Source: Gemmatimonadota bacterium
GTDB lineage: Bacteria; Gemmatimonadota; Gemmatimonadetes; Longimicrobiales; Gaopeijiaceae
DNA length: 64,000 bases
Direction of reading: 5' to 3'
Assembly (NCBI GenBank): GCA_022825135.1
Contig: JAJDYN010000040.1
Coordinates: forward strand, 62,001-126,000
Below the pieces are notes generated by a model, which was not told the origin of the DNA, made no database searches, and saw nothing but the letters and a program-made list of their open reading frames with translations. A program made the translations under genes and the position numbers. Of the stretch, positions 9,001-15,634 are shown in pieces (position 1 is the first letter of the stretch; every line of letters starts with the position of its first letter).

Positions 9001-9267
9001 GCGGGCAGGATCGTGTTCGTGACCCTGGAGGACGAGACCGGATCCTCCAACCTGGTGGTGTTTCCCTCGGTCCAGGAACGTTGCCGCCGCGCCCTGCTCA
9101 CCGCGCGGCTGATGGTCTGCCGCGGCCGGCTGGAGAAGGAACAGGGCGTGATCCATGTGATCGCCGACCGCATCGACTCCCTCAACGACTGGCTGGACGG
9201 CCTGGCGGGAAGGCCGGGAGCGATTTCGGGGGGTGCATTCGTGGCCAGAGGACGATTCTTCCACTAG
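6031..9267 (+). CDS. dnaE2: Error-prone DNA polymerase DnaE2 (C-family)
   Basis: A 1078-residue replicative-type alpha subunit of the DnaE2 subfamily. The N-terminal PHP domain (about 25-240) begins YAELQVTSNFSFLRGASQPE. The polymerase core contains GRGSAANSAVCYCLEIT and EVPDIDVDFEHERREEVIQY, which carries the catalytic aspartates, then HTGGFVISRGPL and IVRPGPIQGDMVHPYLRR. A helix-hairpin-helix region (about 830-900) precedes an OB fold (VTVAGIVLCRQRPGTAG, FVTLEDETGSSNLVVFP). The GTG start overlaps the imuB stop. DnaE2 performs translesion synthesis with ImuA and ImuB and causes damage-induced mutagenesis. The stop lies 143 nt before the sigma-factor start. Confidence 0.96.
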   Translation: MSAAGGDPAARLPGGRVGESSTAREGGYAELQVTSNFSFLRGASQPEELVERAHALGYRALALTDRNTLAGVVRAHHAARETELRFISGARLDLEDGPSLLCLPVSRKGYGRLARLITRGRRRAPKGECRLVRGDVVEAAGEQIFVALPPEVPGPGFAERLRWYRERLDTPLYLAATYSHRGNDVRRLAALASLSETGRVPLVATGDVHQHIPERRRLHDLLTCIRERCTIDTAGWRLAANAERHLKSPAEMAALFRDHPRALANAVEIAERCRFSLGELRYEYPEEVVGEGRTPQRELEILTWEGAARRYPGGIPSRVRATLEHELALIGELEYAPYFLTVADIVRTARGMGILCQGRGSAANSAVCYCLEITSVDPYRIDLLFERFISAERNEVPDIDVDFEHERREEVIQYIDRKYGRERAGLAATVVTYRVRSALRDTGRAMGLSKDTVDRLLSMASVWSKPVDGERAREEGFDPKDRRLRLTLELARELQGFPRHLSQHTGGFVISRGPLCEIVPIENAAMEDRTVIEWNKDDLEALGLIKVDVLGLGMLSCIRRSFELLEAHYGVRHTLGDVPAEDPGVYRMIQRADTIGVFQIESRAQMAMLPRLKPATFYDLVIEVAIVRPGPIQGDMVHPYLRRRRGVEPVQYPSEDLREVLGKTLGVPLFQEQAMKIAIVGAGFSPAEADRLRRAMASFRNYGTIHRFRDKFVDGMVGKGYEPEFAERCFKQIEGFGDYGFPESHAASFALLVYISSWLKHHCPEVFACALLNSQPMGFYAPAQIVGDARRHGVEVRPVDVNHSEWDCTLEPVGEHAPGRDGSLPRPRMALRLGLRQIRGLREEDATRIVTAREEGYRSPADLRGRAAIRPAVLTRLARADAFTSIGLDRRQAAWAIRSLDQVEPLPLFDPPGEAEPLRPEPALPAMSAGEQVVADYRATGLSLKQHPTALLRERLADRGVCPASHLEKVPAGTRVTVAGIVLCRQRPGTAGRIVFVTLEDETGSSNLVVFPSVQERCRRALLTARLMVCRGRLEKEQGVIHVIADRIDSLNDWLDGLAGRPGAISGGAFVARGRFFH

Positions 9268-9286
9268 CGACACAACAAAACCGGGT

Positions 9287-9323
9287 CCTGACCTGTCAGA
9301 GAGTCAGGAGGTAGACCTGTCAG
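9287..9323. repeat. Direct and inverted TGTCAG repeats upstream of the sigma-factor gene
   Basis: GACCTGTCAG occurs twice (9290-9299 and 9314-9323, 24 bp apart). CCTGAC (9287-9292) also pairs with GTCAGG (9303-9308) over a 10-nt loop. The same 10-mer occurs upstream of lon (51646-51655). There is no T-tract, so this is more likely a protein-binding array than a terminator for dnaE2. Confidence 0.45.
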
Positions 9324-9410
9324 GATCGGCGGTGTTACATTGCCTGACTTGCTGTTTCTGGGCCAGCCCATCGCCGTTTGTAGACCCCACCCCCGGTAGG
9401 CGCGCACTGG

Positions 9411-10271
9411 ATGTTCTCATCCTCTCGTGGTCTGGATTCCTTCGATCAGTATCTTCAGGATGTAGAGAAGTACCCGCTCATCCGGGATCCCGAAGAAGAG
9501 CGCGAACTGGCCCGGCGTGCCCGGACGGGGGACATAGAAGCGGCCGAGCGGCTGGTGACCGCCAACCTTCGCTTCGTCATTTCCTACGTCAAGAAGTACC
9601 AGGGCCGTGGCCTCGGCCTGGCCGAACTGGTGTGCATCGGCAACGAGGGCCTGCTGAAGGCGGTCAAGAAGTTCGATCCCGACAAGGGGGTCAAGTTCAT
9701 CAGCTACGCGGTCTGGTGGATCCGGCAGACCGTCCTGCAGGCGCTGGCCGAACAGACCCGTTCGGTGCGCATCCCGCTCAACCAGAACTCCAACCTCGCC
9801 AAGCTGGCGCGCACCGACACCGCGCTGACCCAGGAGCTGGGCCGCTCTCCCACCGATCAGGAGATCGCCAAGGAAATGCAGGAGCCTGTCGAGACCATCC
9901 GCGCGCTGCGCCGGGTGGCCGCGACCGAACTCAGCCTGGACGCCCCCATCGACCGTCGCGACCGGGACAGCTCGAGCTTCGGCGAACGCTTTGCCGGTGT
10001 CGAAGCCGCGGACATCGAACTGGATGTGGAGGCGCTGGCCCGCCGCGCCTTCATGGAGGACATGTTCGAGAAGTATCTGACGGAACGCGAACGCAAGATT
10101 CTCTACCTCTACTACGGTCTGGACGACGGCGAGGAGCGCACGCTCGAGGAGATCGGCGTGCTTCTGGGGGTCACGCGCGAACGGATTCGCCAGATTCGCA
10201 ACCGCGCATTCGAAAAGCTGCGCGACAGCCCGCACGGGGATTCGCTGTCCGGTTTCTGGAGCGCGAACTGA
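9411..10271 (+). CDS. rpoD: Primary-type sigma-70 factor (RpoD/SigA-like, no region 1.1)
   Basis: A 286-residue group 1/2 sigma factor. Region 1.2 is at the N-terminus (DSFDQYLQDVEKYPLI). Region 2 includes ANLRFVISYVKKYQGRGL and FDPDKGVKFISYAVWWIRQ, which cover -10 recognition and melting. Region 3 follows (LTQELGRSPTDQEIAKEM), and region 4 ends ERTLEEIGVLLGVTRERIRQ, the -35 helix-turn-helix. Region 1.1 is missing. Such short RpoD proteins serve as the housekeeping sigma in several phyla; whether this is the principal sigma here cannot be told from one window. The start was chosen at the only ATG that includes all of region 1.2. Its last codons overlap the start of the outer-membrane protein gene. 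Confidence 0.92.
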   Translation: MFSSSRGLDSFDQYLQDVEKYPLIRDPEEERELARRARTGDIEAAERLVTANLRFVISYVKKYQGRGLGLAELVCIGNEGLLKAVKKFDPDKGVKFISYAVWWIRQTVLQALAEQTRSVRIPLNQNSNLAKLARTDTALTQELGRSPTDQEIAKEMQEPVETIRALRRVAATELSLDAPIDRRDRDSSSFGERFAGVEAADIELDVEALARRAFMEDMFEKYLTERERKILYLYYGLDDGEERTLEEIGVLLGVTRERIRQIRNRAFEKLRDSPHGDSLSGFWSAN

Positions 10272-12316
10272 CCCGGTTTTCGGTTCAGGACATTCTGCTC
10301 GCCCTCGCCATCGGCGTTTCCTTCGCCCTCGCCACCGGCGTATCTCCCGCCTCGGCACAACAGGCTTCCTCCTGGGACGATCTCCGGGCGCTGGAGCTCG
10401 TCGAGCGCGGGACCGCCACCCGGCAGGCCGCCGCCATGGACGGCCTTCGCGCGTATACGGCGGACGCACGCGGCTACGTCTACTTTTTTCTCGACCGTCA
10501 GGCGGGCGAGCAACGCAACCTGGTCAAGACCGACCAGCTCGCGGTGCGGGTGTACTGGAAGGCGCCCGGCCTGACCAGGCAGCACATTCTCGGTCGCCGC
10601 GACGACCGGCGGATGCCTACCAGCATCCGCTACCACCTCGACCACCTGGCCATCATCCAGGAGAACTTCGGCGACGTGATCCGGATCGGGGACGGGGACG
10701 AGGTGTCGTCGGTTCTCCATCCCCTCGCTCCGGGCGCGGCCGCCCGCTACGAGTACCTGCTGGCCGACTCGATCACGGTCGCCTTCGCGGACGGCCTCGA
10801 CCCCGTCCGGGTGTACGAGGTGCAGGTGCGGCCGCGCGATCCGGACCAGCCCGGCTTCGTGGGCACCCTCTTTCTCGATCAGGAGACGGCGGCGGTCGTG
10901 CGCATGAACTTCACGTTCACGCCCGCGTCCTACGTCGACCGGCAGCTCGACTACATCCGTGTATCGCTGGAAAACGCCCTCTGGGATGGCCGGTACTGGC
11001 TCCCGGATCGGCAGACCCTCGAGATCCGGCGGAAAATCCCGTTCCTCGATCTTCCGGTGGGCAGCGTCATTCGGAGCCGCTGGGAAATCGGCGGCTACAA
11101 CTTCGAGGACGATCTCCCCGACCTGTTCTTCCTGGGGCCGCAGATCGTGCGCAACCCCGACCCGATGCTGGCCTTCCCCTTCGAGCGCGATCTCTACGCC
11201 CAGGTCGACGAGGAGGGGCTCGCCCCCACCGCCGAACTGATCGACATCGAAGCCGAGGCGACCCGGCTGGTGCGCGGCCGATACCTGAGCGGCCTCGGCC
11301 GCCTCCGTCTCGCGATGCCGCCCCTCTCCGAAACGGTGCGCTACAACCGCGCCGAAGGCTGGGTTACCCAGGGCGGCTTCAACCTTCGCGCGACCAACCG
11401 CCTGCACGTCGGAACCCTGCTGGGCTACGCCCACGCCGGAGACCGTCCCCTGGGTCGCGTGAGCGCCGTGTTCGAGGAGCCGGACCGCGAGCGGCCGAGC
11501 ACCGTCGGGCTGGATTTCTTTCTGCGCGAGCCGCGCGACATCGGGCCGGTGCCCGGGTCCAGCCGGATCATGAACACTCTCTCCTCGCTGCTCCGCCAGA
11601 CCGACTGGACGGACCCCTACTTCGCATCGGGCGCCCGTGCCCGCGCAGCCCGCTCGTTCGGCGCGGTCTCGGCGCACGCCGAGGTGCGCTACGAACGACA
11701 TCACGGCGCGGGCGTCGTCTCCGGCGGGGAGCCAGGCGGCTGGCGTCCGGTGCGGGCCATCGACGAAGGCGACCTGACCGCCGTTCGGCTGTCCGCGTCG
11801 CTCGGCTCTCCCGACCGCCTGTTCGGGGAAGCGGGCGCCGCCTGGGCCACCTTCGACGGTGCCCACTACCGGGAGGCGTCCCTGCGTCTCGCCGCCGGCC
11901 GCCGCTGGCTCGAGCACGGCGTGGAACTCCGCTCGACCCTGGACGCCGCTGCCGTGTCCGAGGGCGCGCCGTCGCAGTCGCTCTACCTCCTGGGAGGCCG
12001 CGAGACCCTTCCCGGATACGACTACCGCTCCCTGGCCGGCGACGCCTTCTGGCTGCTCCGGGTCGAAGGCTCCCGCCAACTCCTCGGTCCATGGCTGCGG
12101 CTCCGCGGCGTGGGCGCGGCCGGACGCACCCGGCTCGCCTCCGCGGAGGTTCCGGAATCGTGGGACGCCCGCCCATCCCGGATCACCCGCTTCTCCGCCG
12201 GGCTTGGGCTCGCCCTCGGCTGGGATCTCGTCCAGGTCGATGTGGTGCGCGGCCTGAACGGCGGTTCCTGGGAGATCGTTCTCGACCTCAACCGGCGCTT
12301 CCGCGACCTCTTCTAG
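10268..12316 (+). CDS. Outer-membrane beta-barrel protein with a probable CTG start
   Basis: About 682 residues. A signal peptide is visible (ILLALAIGVSFALATG then ASA before QQ). A periplasmic domain of about 330 residues follows (TDQLAVRVYWKAPGLTRQHI, GTLFLDQETAAVVRMNFTF). The C-terminal barrel has alternating aromatic strands (LGLALGWDLVQVDVVRGL) and ends in Phe (RFRDLF), the outer-membrane insertion signal. The architecture resembles DUF5686/surface-antigen-type barrels. No ATG, GTG or TTG lies in frame between the sigma-factor 3' region and the signal peptide; the next ATG (10436) lies beyond it. CTG at 10268 overlaps the sigma TGA (CTGA) and has GGAG six nt upstream, so it is the best start. 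An indel in the sequence could also explain this. Confidence 0.8.
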   Translation: MTRFSVQDILLALAIGVSFALATGVSPASAQQASSWDDLRALELVERGTATRQAAAMDGLRAYTADARGYVYFFLDRQAGEQRNLVKTDQLAVRVYWKAPGLTRQHILGRRDDRRMPTSIRYHLDHLAIIQENFGDVIRIGDGDEVSSVLHPLAPGAAARYEYLLADSITVAFADGLDPVRVYEVQVRPRDPDQPGFVGTLFLDQETAAVVRMNFTFTPASYVDRQLDYIRVSLENALWDGRYWLPDRQTLEIRRKIPFLDLPVGSVIRSRWEIGGYNFEDDLPDLFFLGPQIVRNPDPMLAFPFERDLYAQVDEEGLAPTAELIDIEAEATRLVRGRYLSGLGRLRLAMPPLSETVRYNRAEGWVTQGGFNLRATNRLHVGTLLGYAHAGDRPLGRVSAVFEEPDRERPSTVGLDFFLREPRDIGPVPGSSRIMNTLSSLLRQTDWTDPYFASGARARAARSFGAVSAHAEVRYERHHGAGVVSGGEPGGWRPVRAIDEGDLTAVRLSASLGSPDRLFGEAGAAWATFDGAHYREASLRLAAGRRWLEHGVELRSTLDAAAVSEGAPSQSLYLLGGRETLPGYDYRSLAGDAFWLLRVEGSRQLLGPWLRLRGVGAAGRTRLASAEVPESWDARPSRITRFSAGLGLALGWDLVQVDVVRGLNGGSWEIVLDLNRRFRDLF

Positions 12317-12387
12317 GATTCCGGGGATGAATCCGCGCAGGTACCGGAGCGGCGTGGCGCCGAGCCCACAGGGTGCCTTGAGGGCTG

Positions 12388-12729
12388 CTAGTCGTCGCTC
12401 CGCTGCGAGAGCAACACCAGCTCGCGCGCGCTCACGTCGGCTGTGGGAATGGTGACGCCGTCCCGCTCATAGGAGTCGTATTCGAGCCGGCCCTCCACAT
12501 ACACCCGGTCTCCCTTCCGCACGTAGTCCTCGACGAACTGAGCCGTCCTGTTCCACACCGTGATGCGGTGCCAGTCCGTCCGCTCCTCCACGTCGTTCGG
12601 CCCGCGGCGGATCCGCTGGTTGGTGGCGAGCGAAAAGTGCGCCACCTTCTTGCGTCCCTGGGTCTCGTGGACGTCCGGATCCCGCCCGACGTTCCCGATC
12701 AGGATTACCTTGTTGACCGACCGGCTCAT
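12388..12729 (-). CDS. ssb: Single-stranded DNA-binding protein, short form
   Basis: A 113-residue OB-fold SSB. SRSVNKVILIGNVGRDPDV begins the fold; KVAHFSLATNQ, TDWHRITVWNRTAQF and KGDRVYVEGRLEYDSYERDG are family hallmarks. The protein ends LVLLSQRSDD, right after the OB fold. The flexible linker and acidic DDDIPF-like tip that recruits partner proteins in canonical SSBs are absent. It may therefore be a specialised paralogue or a reduced form. The start at 12729 was chosen from the family N-terminus and the GGAAGGAGAG just upstream. It lies 120 nt beyond polA on the same strand. Confidence 0.93.
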   Translation of the reverse strand: MSRSVNKVILIGNVGRDPDVHETQGRKKVAHFSLATNQRIRRGPNDVEERTDWHRITVWNRTAQFVEDYVRKGDRVYVEGRLEYDSYERDGVTIPTADVSARELVLLSQRSDD

Positions 12730-12849
12730 CGGCGTCTCTCCTTCCTTTGCGCGTGAAACTGGATTCCTCCCGACAACTCTCACGTTCGCGGGGAAATCCG
12801 GGCGAAGGAATGACAGGATGAGCCGATCGAGGCCCCGGTCCGGCAGGGG

Positions 12850-15618
12850 TCAGCCCTTGCACTCGAACCAGCTTTCGCCGGCTCCGGTATCCACGACCAG
12901 CGGCACCTCGAGCGCGGCCGCGTTCTCCATGTGCGACACGACCATGTCGCGCACCGTTTCCAGCTCTGCGGCGGGCGTCTCGAGCACCAGCTCGTCGTGC
13001 ACCTGGAGGAGCATCATCGCCCCCGAGCCGGCTTCCTCCAGAGCCTGCTGAACCTCGATCATCGCCTTCTTGATGACATCCGCGGCCGTACCCTGGATGG
13101 GCGTGTTGCGCGCGATGCGCTCCCCGTGCGCGCGGATGTTCCAGTTGCGCGAGGCCAGCTCGGGCACGTAGCGCCGCCGCCGCGCGAGCGTCTCGACGTA
13201 GCCCCGTTCCTTCGCCAGCGAGACCTGCTCGTCGAGGAAGGCGCGCACTCCGCTGAAACGCTCGAAGTACTGGTCGATGAAGCGCCGCGCCTCATTCTGG
13301 GGAATGCCCAGCTGCCGCCCCAGGGAAAAGGCTCCCTGCCCGTACAGGGTGGCGAAGTTGATGGTCTTGGCCTGGTCGCGCATGCGCGGGCTCACTTCGT
13401 CCACGGGCACGTCGAAGATTACGGCGGCGGTCTGGCGGTGGATGTCGCTGGCTTCGCGGAACGCGGTCACGAACGCGGGATCGCCCGAGAAGTGCGCCAG
13501 GATGCGCAACTCGATCTGCGAGTAGTCCGCGGTCAGCAGCACATGTCCCGGGGCGGCGACGAAGCCCTTGCGGATCTCCCGCCCGAGCCGGGTGCGGATG
13601 GGGATGTTCTGCAGGTTGGGGTTGCTGGAAGACAGCCGGCCGGTCGCCGCCACCGCCTGGTTGAAATGCGTATGGATGCGCCCGGTGCGCGGATGGGCGA
13701 GACCGGGGAGGGCGTCGATGTAGGTGCTGCGCAGCTTCTCCATGCGGCGGTACTTCATCAGCAGGCGCGGCACCCTGTGGCCCTGGGCCTCGAGTTCCTC
13801 CAGCACCGAAGCGGCCGTCGAGGGCCCGGTCTTGGTCTTGCGGATGACCGGGAGCCCCAGATCCTCGAAGAGCACGGTTCGCAGCTGGGGCGTCGAATTG
13901 AGATTGAACTCGGATCCCGCCTCCCTGAAAATCTCTTCCTGCACCAGTCCGAGCTCGTACTCCAGCTGGCGGCTCATCTCGCTGAAGAAGAGCGGATCGA
14001 TGCGGACGCCGTTTCGCTCCATGCGCGCCAGCACCGGCACCAGGCGCATCTCCACATCCCGAAACAGTCCGTCCAGAGCGTGTCCCTGGAGTCTGGGCCG
14101 GAAGTGCTCGCGCAGGCGGCCCGCGCAGTCGGCGCCTTCGCAGGCATAACGGAGGACCTGATCGGGCCTGAGCCGGGTCAGCGGCACCTCCTTCTTCCCC
14201 GTGCCGACGAGCTCCTTGAGCGGGGTGGTCTCGAGGCCGAGCCTGTTTGCCGCCAGGGTCTCCAGTTCGTGGCCCCGAAGCTCGGGTTCGAGAAGATACG
14301 AGGCCACCATGGTGTCGAAGCAGGACCCCGCGAGTGCGATGTCGACCTCGGCCAGCGCAACCATCCCGTGTTTCAGATCGTGCCCGGTCTTGGCCACCCC
14401 CGCGTCCTCGAGCAGATCGCGAAGCGGAGCCATGGCAGGGGAATCGAGCCCGGGCAGATTATTCACCGATGCCGCGGACTCCGCCAGCGCCCCCATCTCC
14501 AGGCCGAGCGCGGCCTCGTGGGCCAGAGGGAGGTAGCGGGCCACGCCCGGCCGGCTCGAGAGGGCGATTCCTGCGATGGGTCCCCGCATGGGATCGGGAG
14601 ATGCCGTGAGTACGGCGACCGCGACTTCATCCTGCGCGCGCGCTTCCCGGACCACCTCGTCGACCCCGGCGCCGTCCAGCACCAGCTGGTAGTCGATGTC
14701 CTCCTCCCTGGATGCGGTCCCCGCGGCTCCCGGCGAACTCGCGAAGCGCTCCAGCAGGGTGTGAAACTCGAGTTCCAGCAGCAGCTCGCGCATCCGCTCG
14801 CGGTCCGGAGCGCGCACGGCCAGAGCGTCGAGATCGAGGTTCACATCGACGTCGGTGAGCATCGTCACCAGCTGCCTCGAAAGCCGGATCTGGTCCGCGT
14901 GGTTGAGCAGCGATTCGCGGGGACGCTTGGCCCGCACATCTTCCGCGTGCGCGAGAATCCCGTCCAGATCTCCATATTGCTCGATGAGCCTGACCGCCGT
15001 CTTGGGCCCGATGCCCGGCGCTCCGGGCACGTTGTCCGAGGAGTCTCCGATCAGCGCCAGGTAATCGATGATGCGATCGGGAGGGACCCCGAACCGCCTG
15101 CTCGCATTCGACTCGTCGACCCACTCCGCCGAAGTGCCGGCGCGTCCCCCGCGCGCGGGCCGGAACAGGCGCAGGCCCGGGCGCAGCAACTGGTAGAAAT
15201 CCTTGTCCCCCGAGACGATGACGGCCTCGATATCCTCCTCGTGCGCGAGGGCGCGCCGCGCCAGCGACGCGATCACGTCGTCCGCCTCGAATCCCTCGAC
15301 TTCGACCACGGGATGGTGGAGGGCATCCAGCAGCGACCGGATGCGCCCCAGGCTTTCGCGCAGATCCTCGGGCATCTTCTCGCGCGTTGCCTTGTACTCG
15401 GGATAGAGCTTCTTGCGCTGACTCGAGCCGGCGTCGAAGACCACCGCGAGATAATCGGGCGCAAACTCTTCCCGGATCCGGATCAGGTAGTTGAGGAAGC
15501 CCCACTCCGCGGACGTGTTCTCGCCCCTGGAGTTGGTGAGAGGCCGGTTGGCGAAGGCGAAGAACGACTGGTAGATGAGCGCGTAGGCGTCGATCAGGAA
15601 GAGGGTGGGCGGGTTCAT
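12850..15618 (-). CDS. polA: DNA polymerase I
   Basis: A 922-residue family A polymerase for Okazaki-fragment processing and repair. The 5' nuclease domain (1 to about 290) has FLIDAYALIYQSFFAFANR, VEGFEADDVIASLARRA and IVSGDKDFYQLL. The 3'-5' exonuclease-like domain (about 310-500) keeps DTMVASYLLEPELRG, but where the DxE of ExoI is expected it reads VAVLTASPD, so proofreading is probably lost, as in Taq-type enzymes. The polymerase domain has motif A ADYSQIELRILAH (about 698), motif B RDQAKTINFATLYGQG (about 747) and motif C LLQVHDELVLE (about 872). The transglycosylase gene upstream ends 16 nt before the ATG, so the two are probably cotranscribed. Confidence 0.97.
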   Translation of the reverse strand: MNPPTLFLIDAYALIYQSFFAFANRPLTNSRGENTSAEWGFLNYLIRIREEFAPDYLAVVFDAGSSQRKKLYPEYKATREKMPEDLRESLGRIRSLLDALHHPVVEVEGFEADDVIASLARRALAHEEDIEAVIVSGDKDFYQLLRPGLRLFRPARGGRAGTSAEWVDESNASRRFGVPPDRIIDYLALIGDSSDNVPGAPGIGPKTAVRLIEQYGDLDGILAHAEDVRAKRPRESLLNHADQIRLSRQLVTMLTDVDVNLDLDALAVRAPDRERMRELLLELEFHTLLERFASSPGAAGTASREEDIDYQLVLDGAGVDEVVREARAQDEVAVAVLTASPDPMRGPIAGIALSSRPGVARYLPLAHEAALGLEMGALAESAASVNNLPGLDSPAMAPLRDLLEDAGVAKTGHDLKHGMVALAEVDIALAGSCFDTMVASYLLEPELRGHELETLAANRLGLETTPLKELVGTGKKEVPLTRLRPDQVLRYACEGADCAGRLREHFRPRLQGHALDGLFRDVEMRLVPVLARMERNGVRIDPLFFSEMSRQLEYELGLVQEEIFREAGSEFNLNSTPQLRTVLFEDLGLPVIRKTKTGPSTAASVLEELEAQGHRVPRLLMKYRRMEKLRSTYIDALPGLAHPRTGRIHTHFNQAVAATGRLSSSNPNLQNIPIRTRLGREIRKGFVAAPGHVLLTADYSQIELRILAHFSGDPAFVTAFREASDIHRQTAAVIFDVPVDEVSPRMRDQAKTINFATLYGQGAFSLGRQLGIPQNEARRFIDQYFERFSGVRAFLDEQVSLAKERGYVETLARRRRYVPELASRNWNIRAHGERIARNTPIQGTAADVIKKAMIEVQQALEEAGSGAMMLLQVHDELVLETPAAELETVRDMVVSHMENAAALEVPLVVDTGAGESWFECKG

Positions 15619-15634
15619 GGCCCGATGCCGCGGT

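Noticed and set aside
5965-9273. Very long open frame on the minus strand opposite imuB/dnaE2
   Set aside because: Antisense shadow produced by high GC codon bias; its translation is Gly/Ala/Arg/His-rich with no domains, while dnaE2 is unmistakable on the other strand.
9287-9308. Inverted repeat after dnaE2 as an intrinsic terminator
   Set aside because: Only a 6-bp stem and no T-tract; better read as part of a repeated binding motif.
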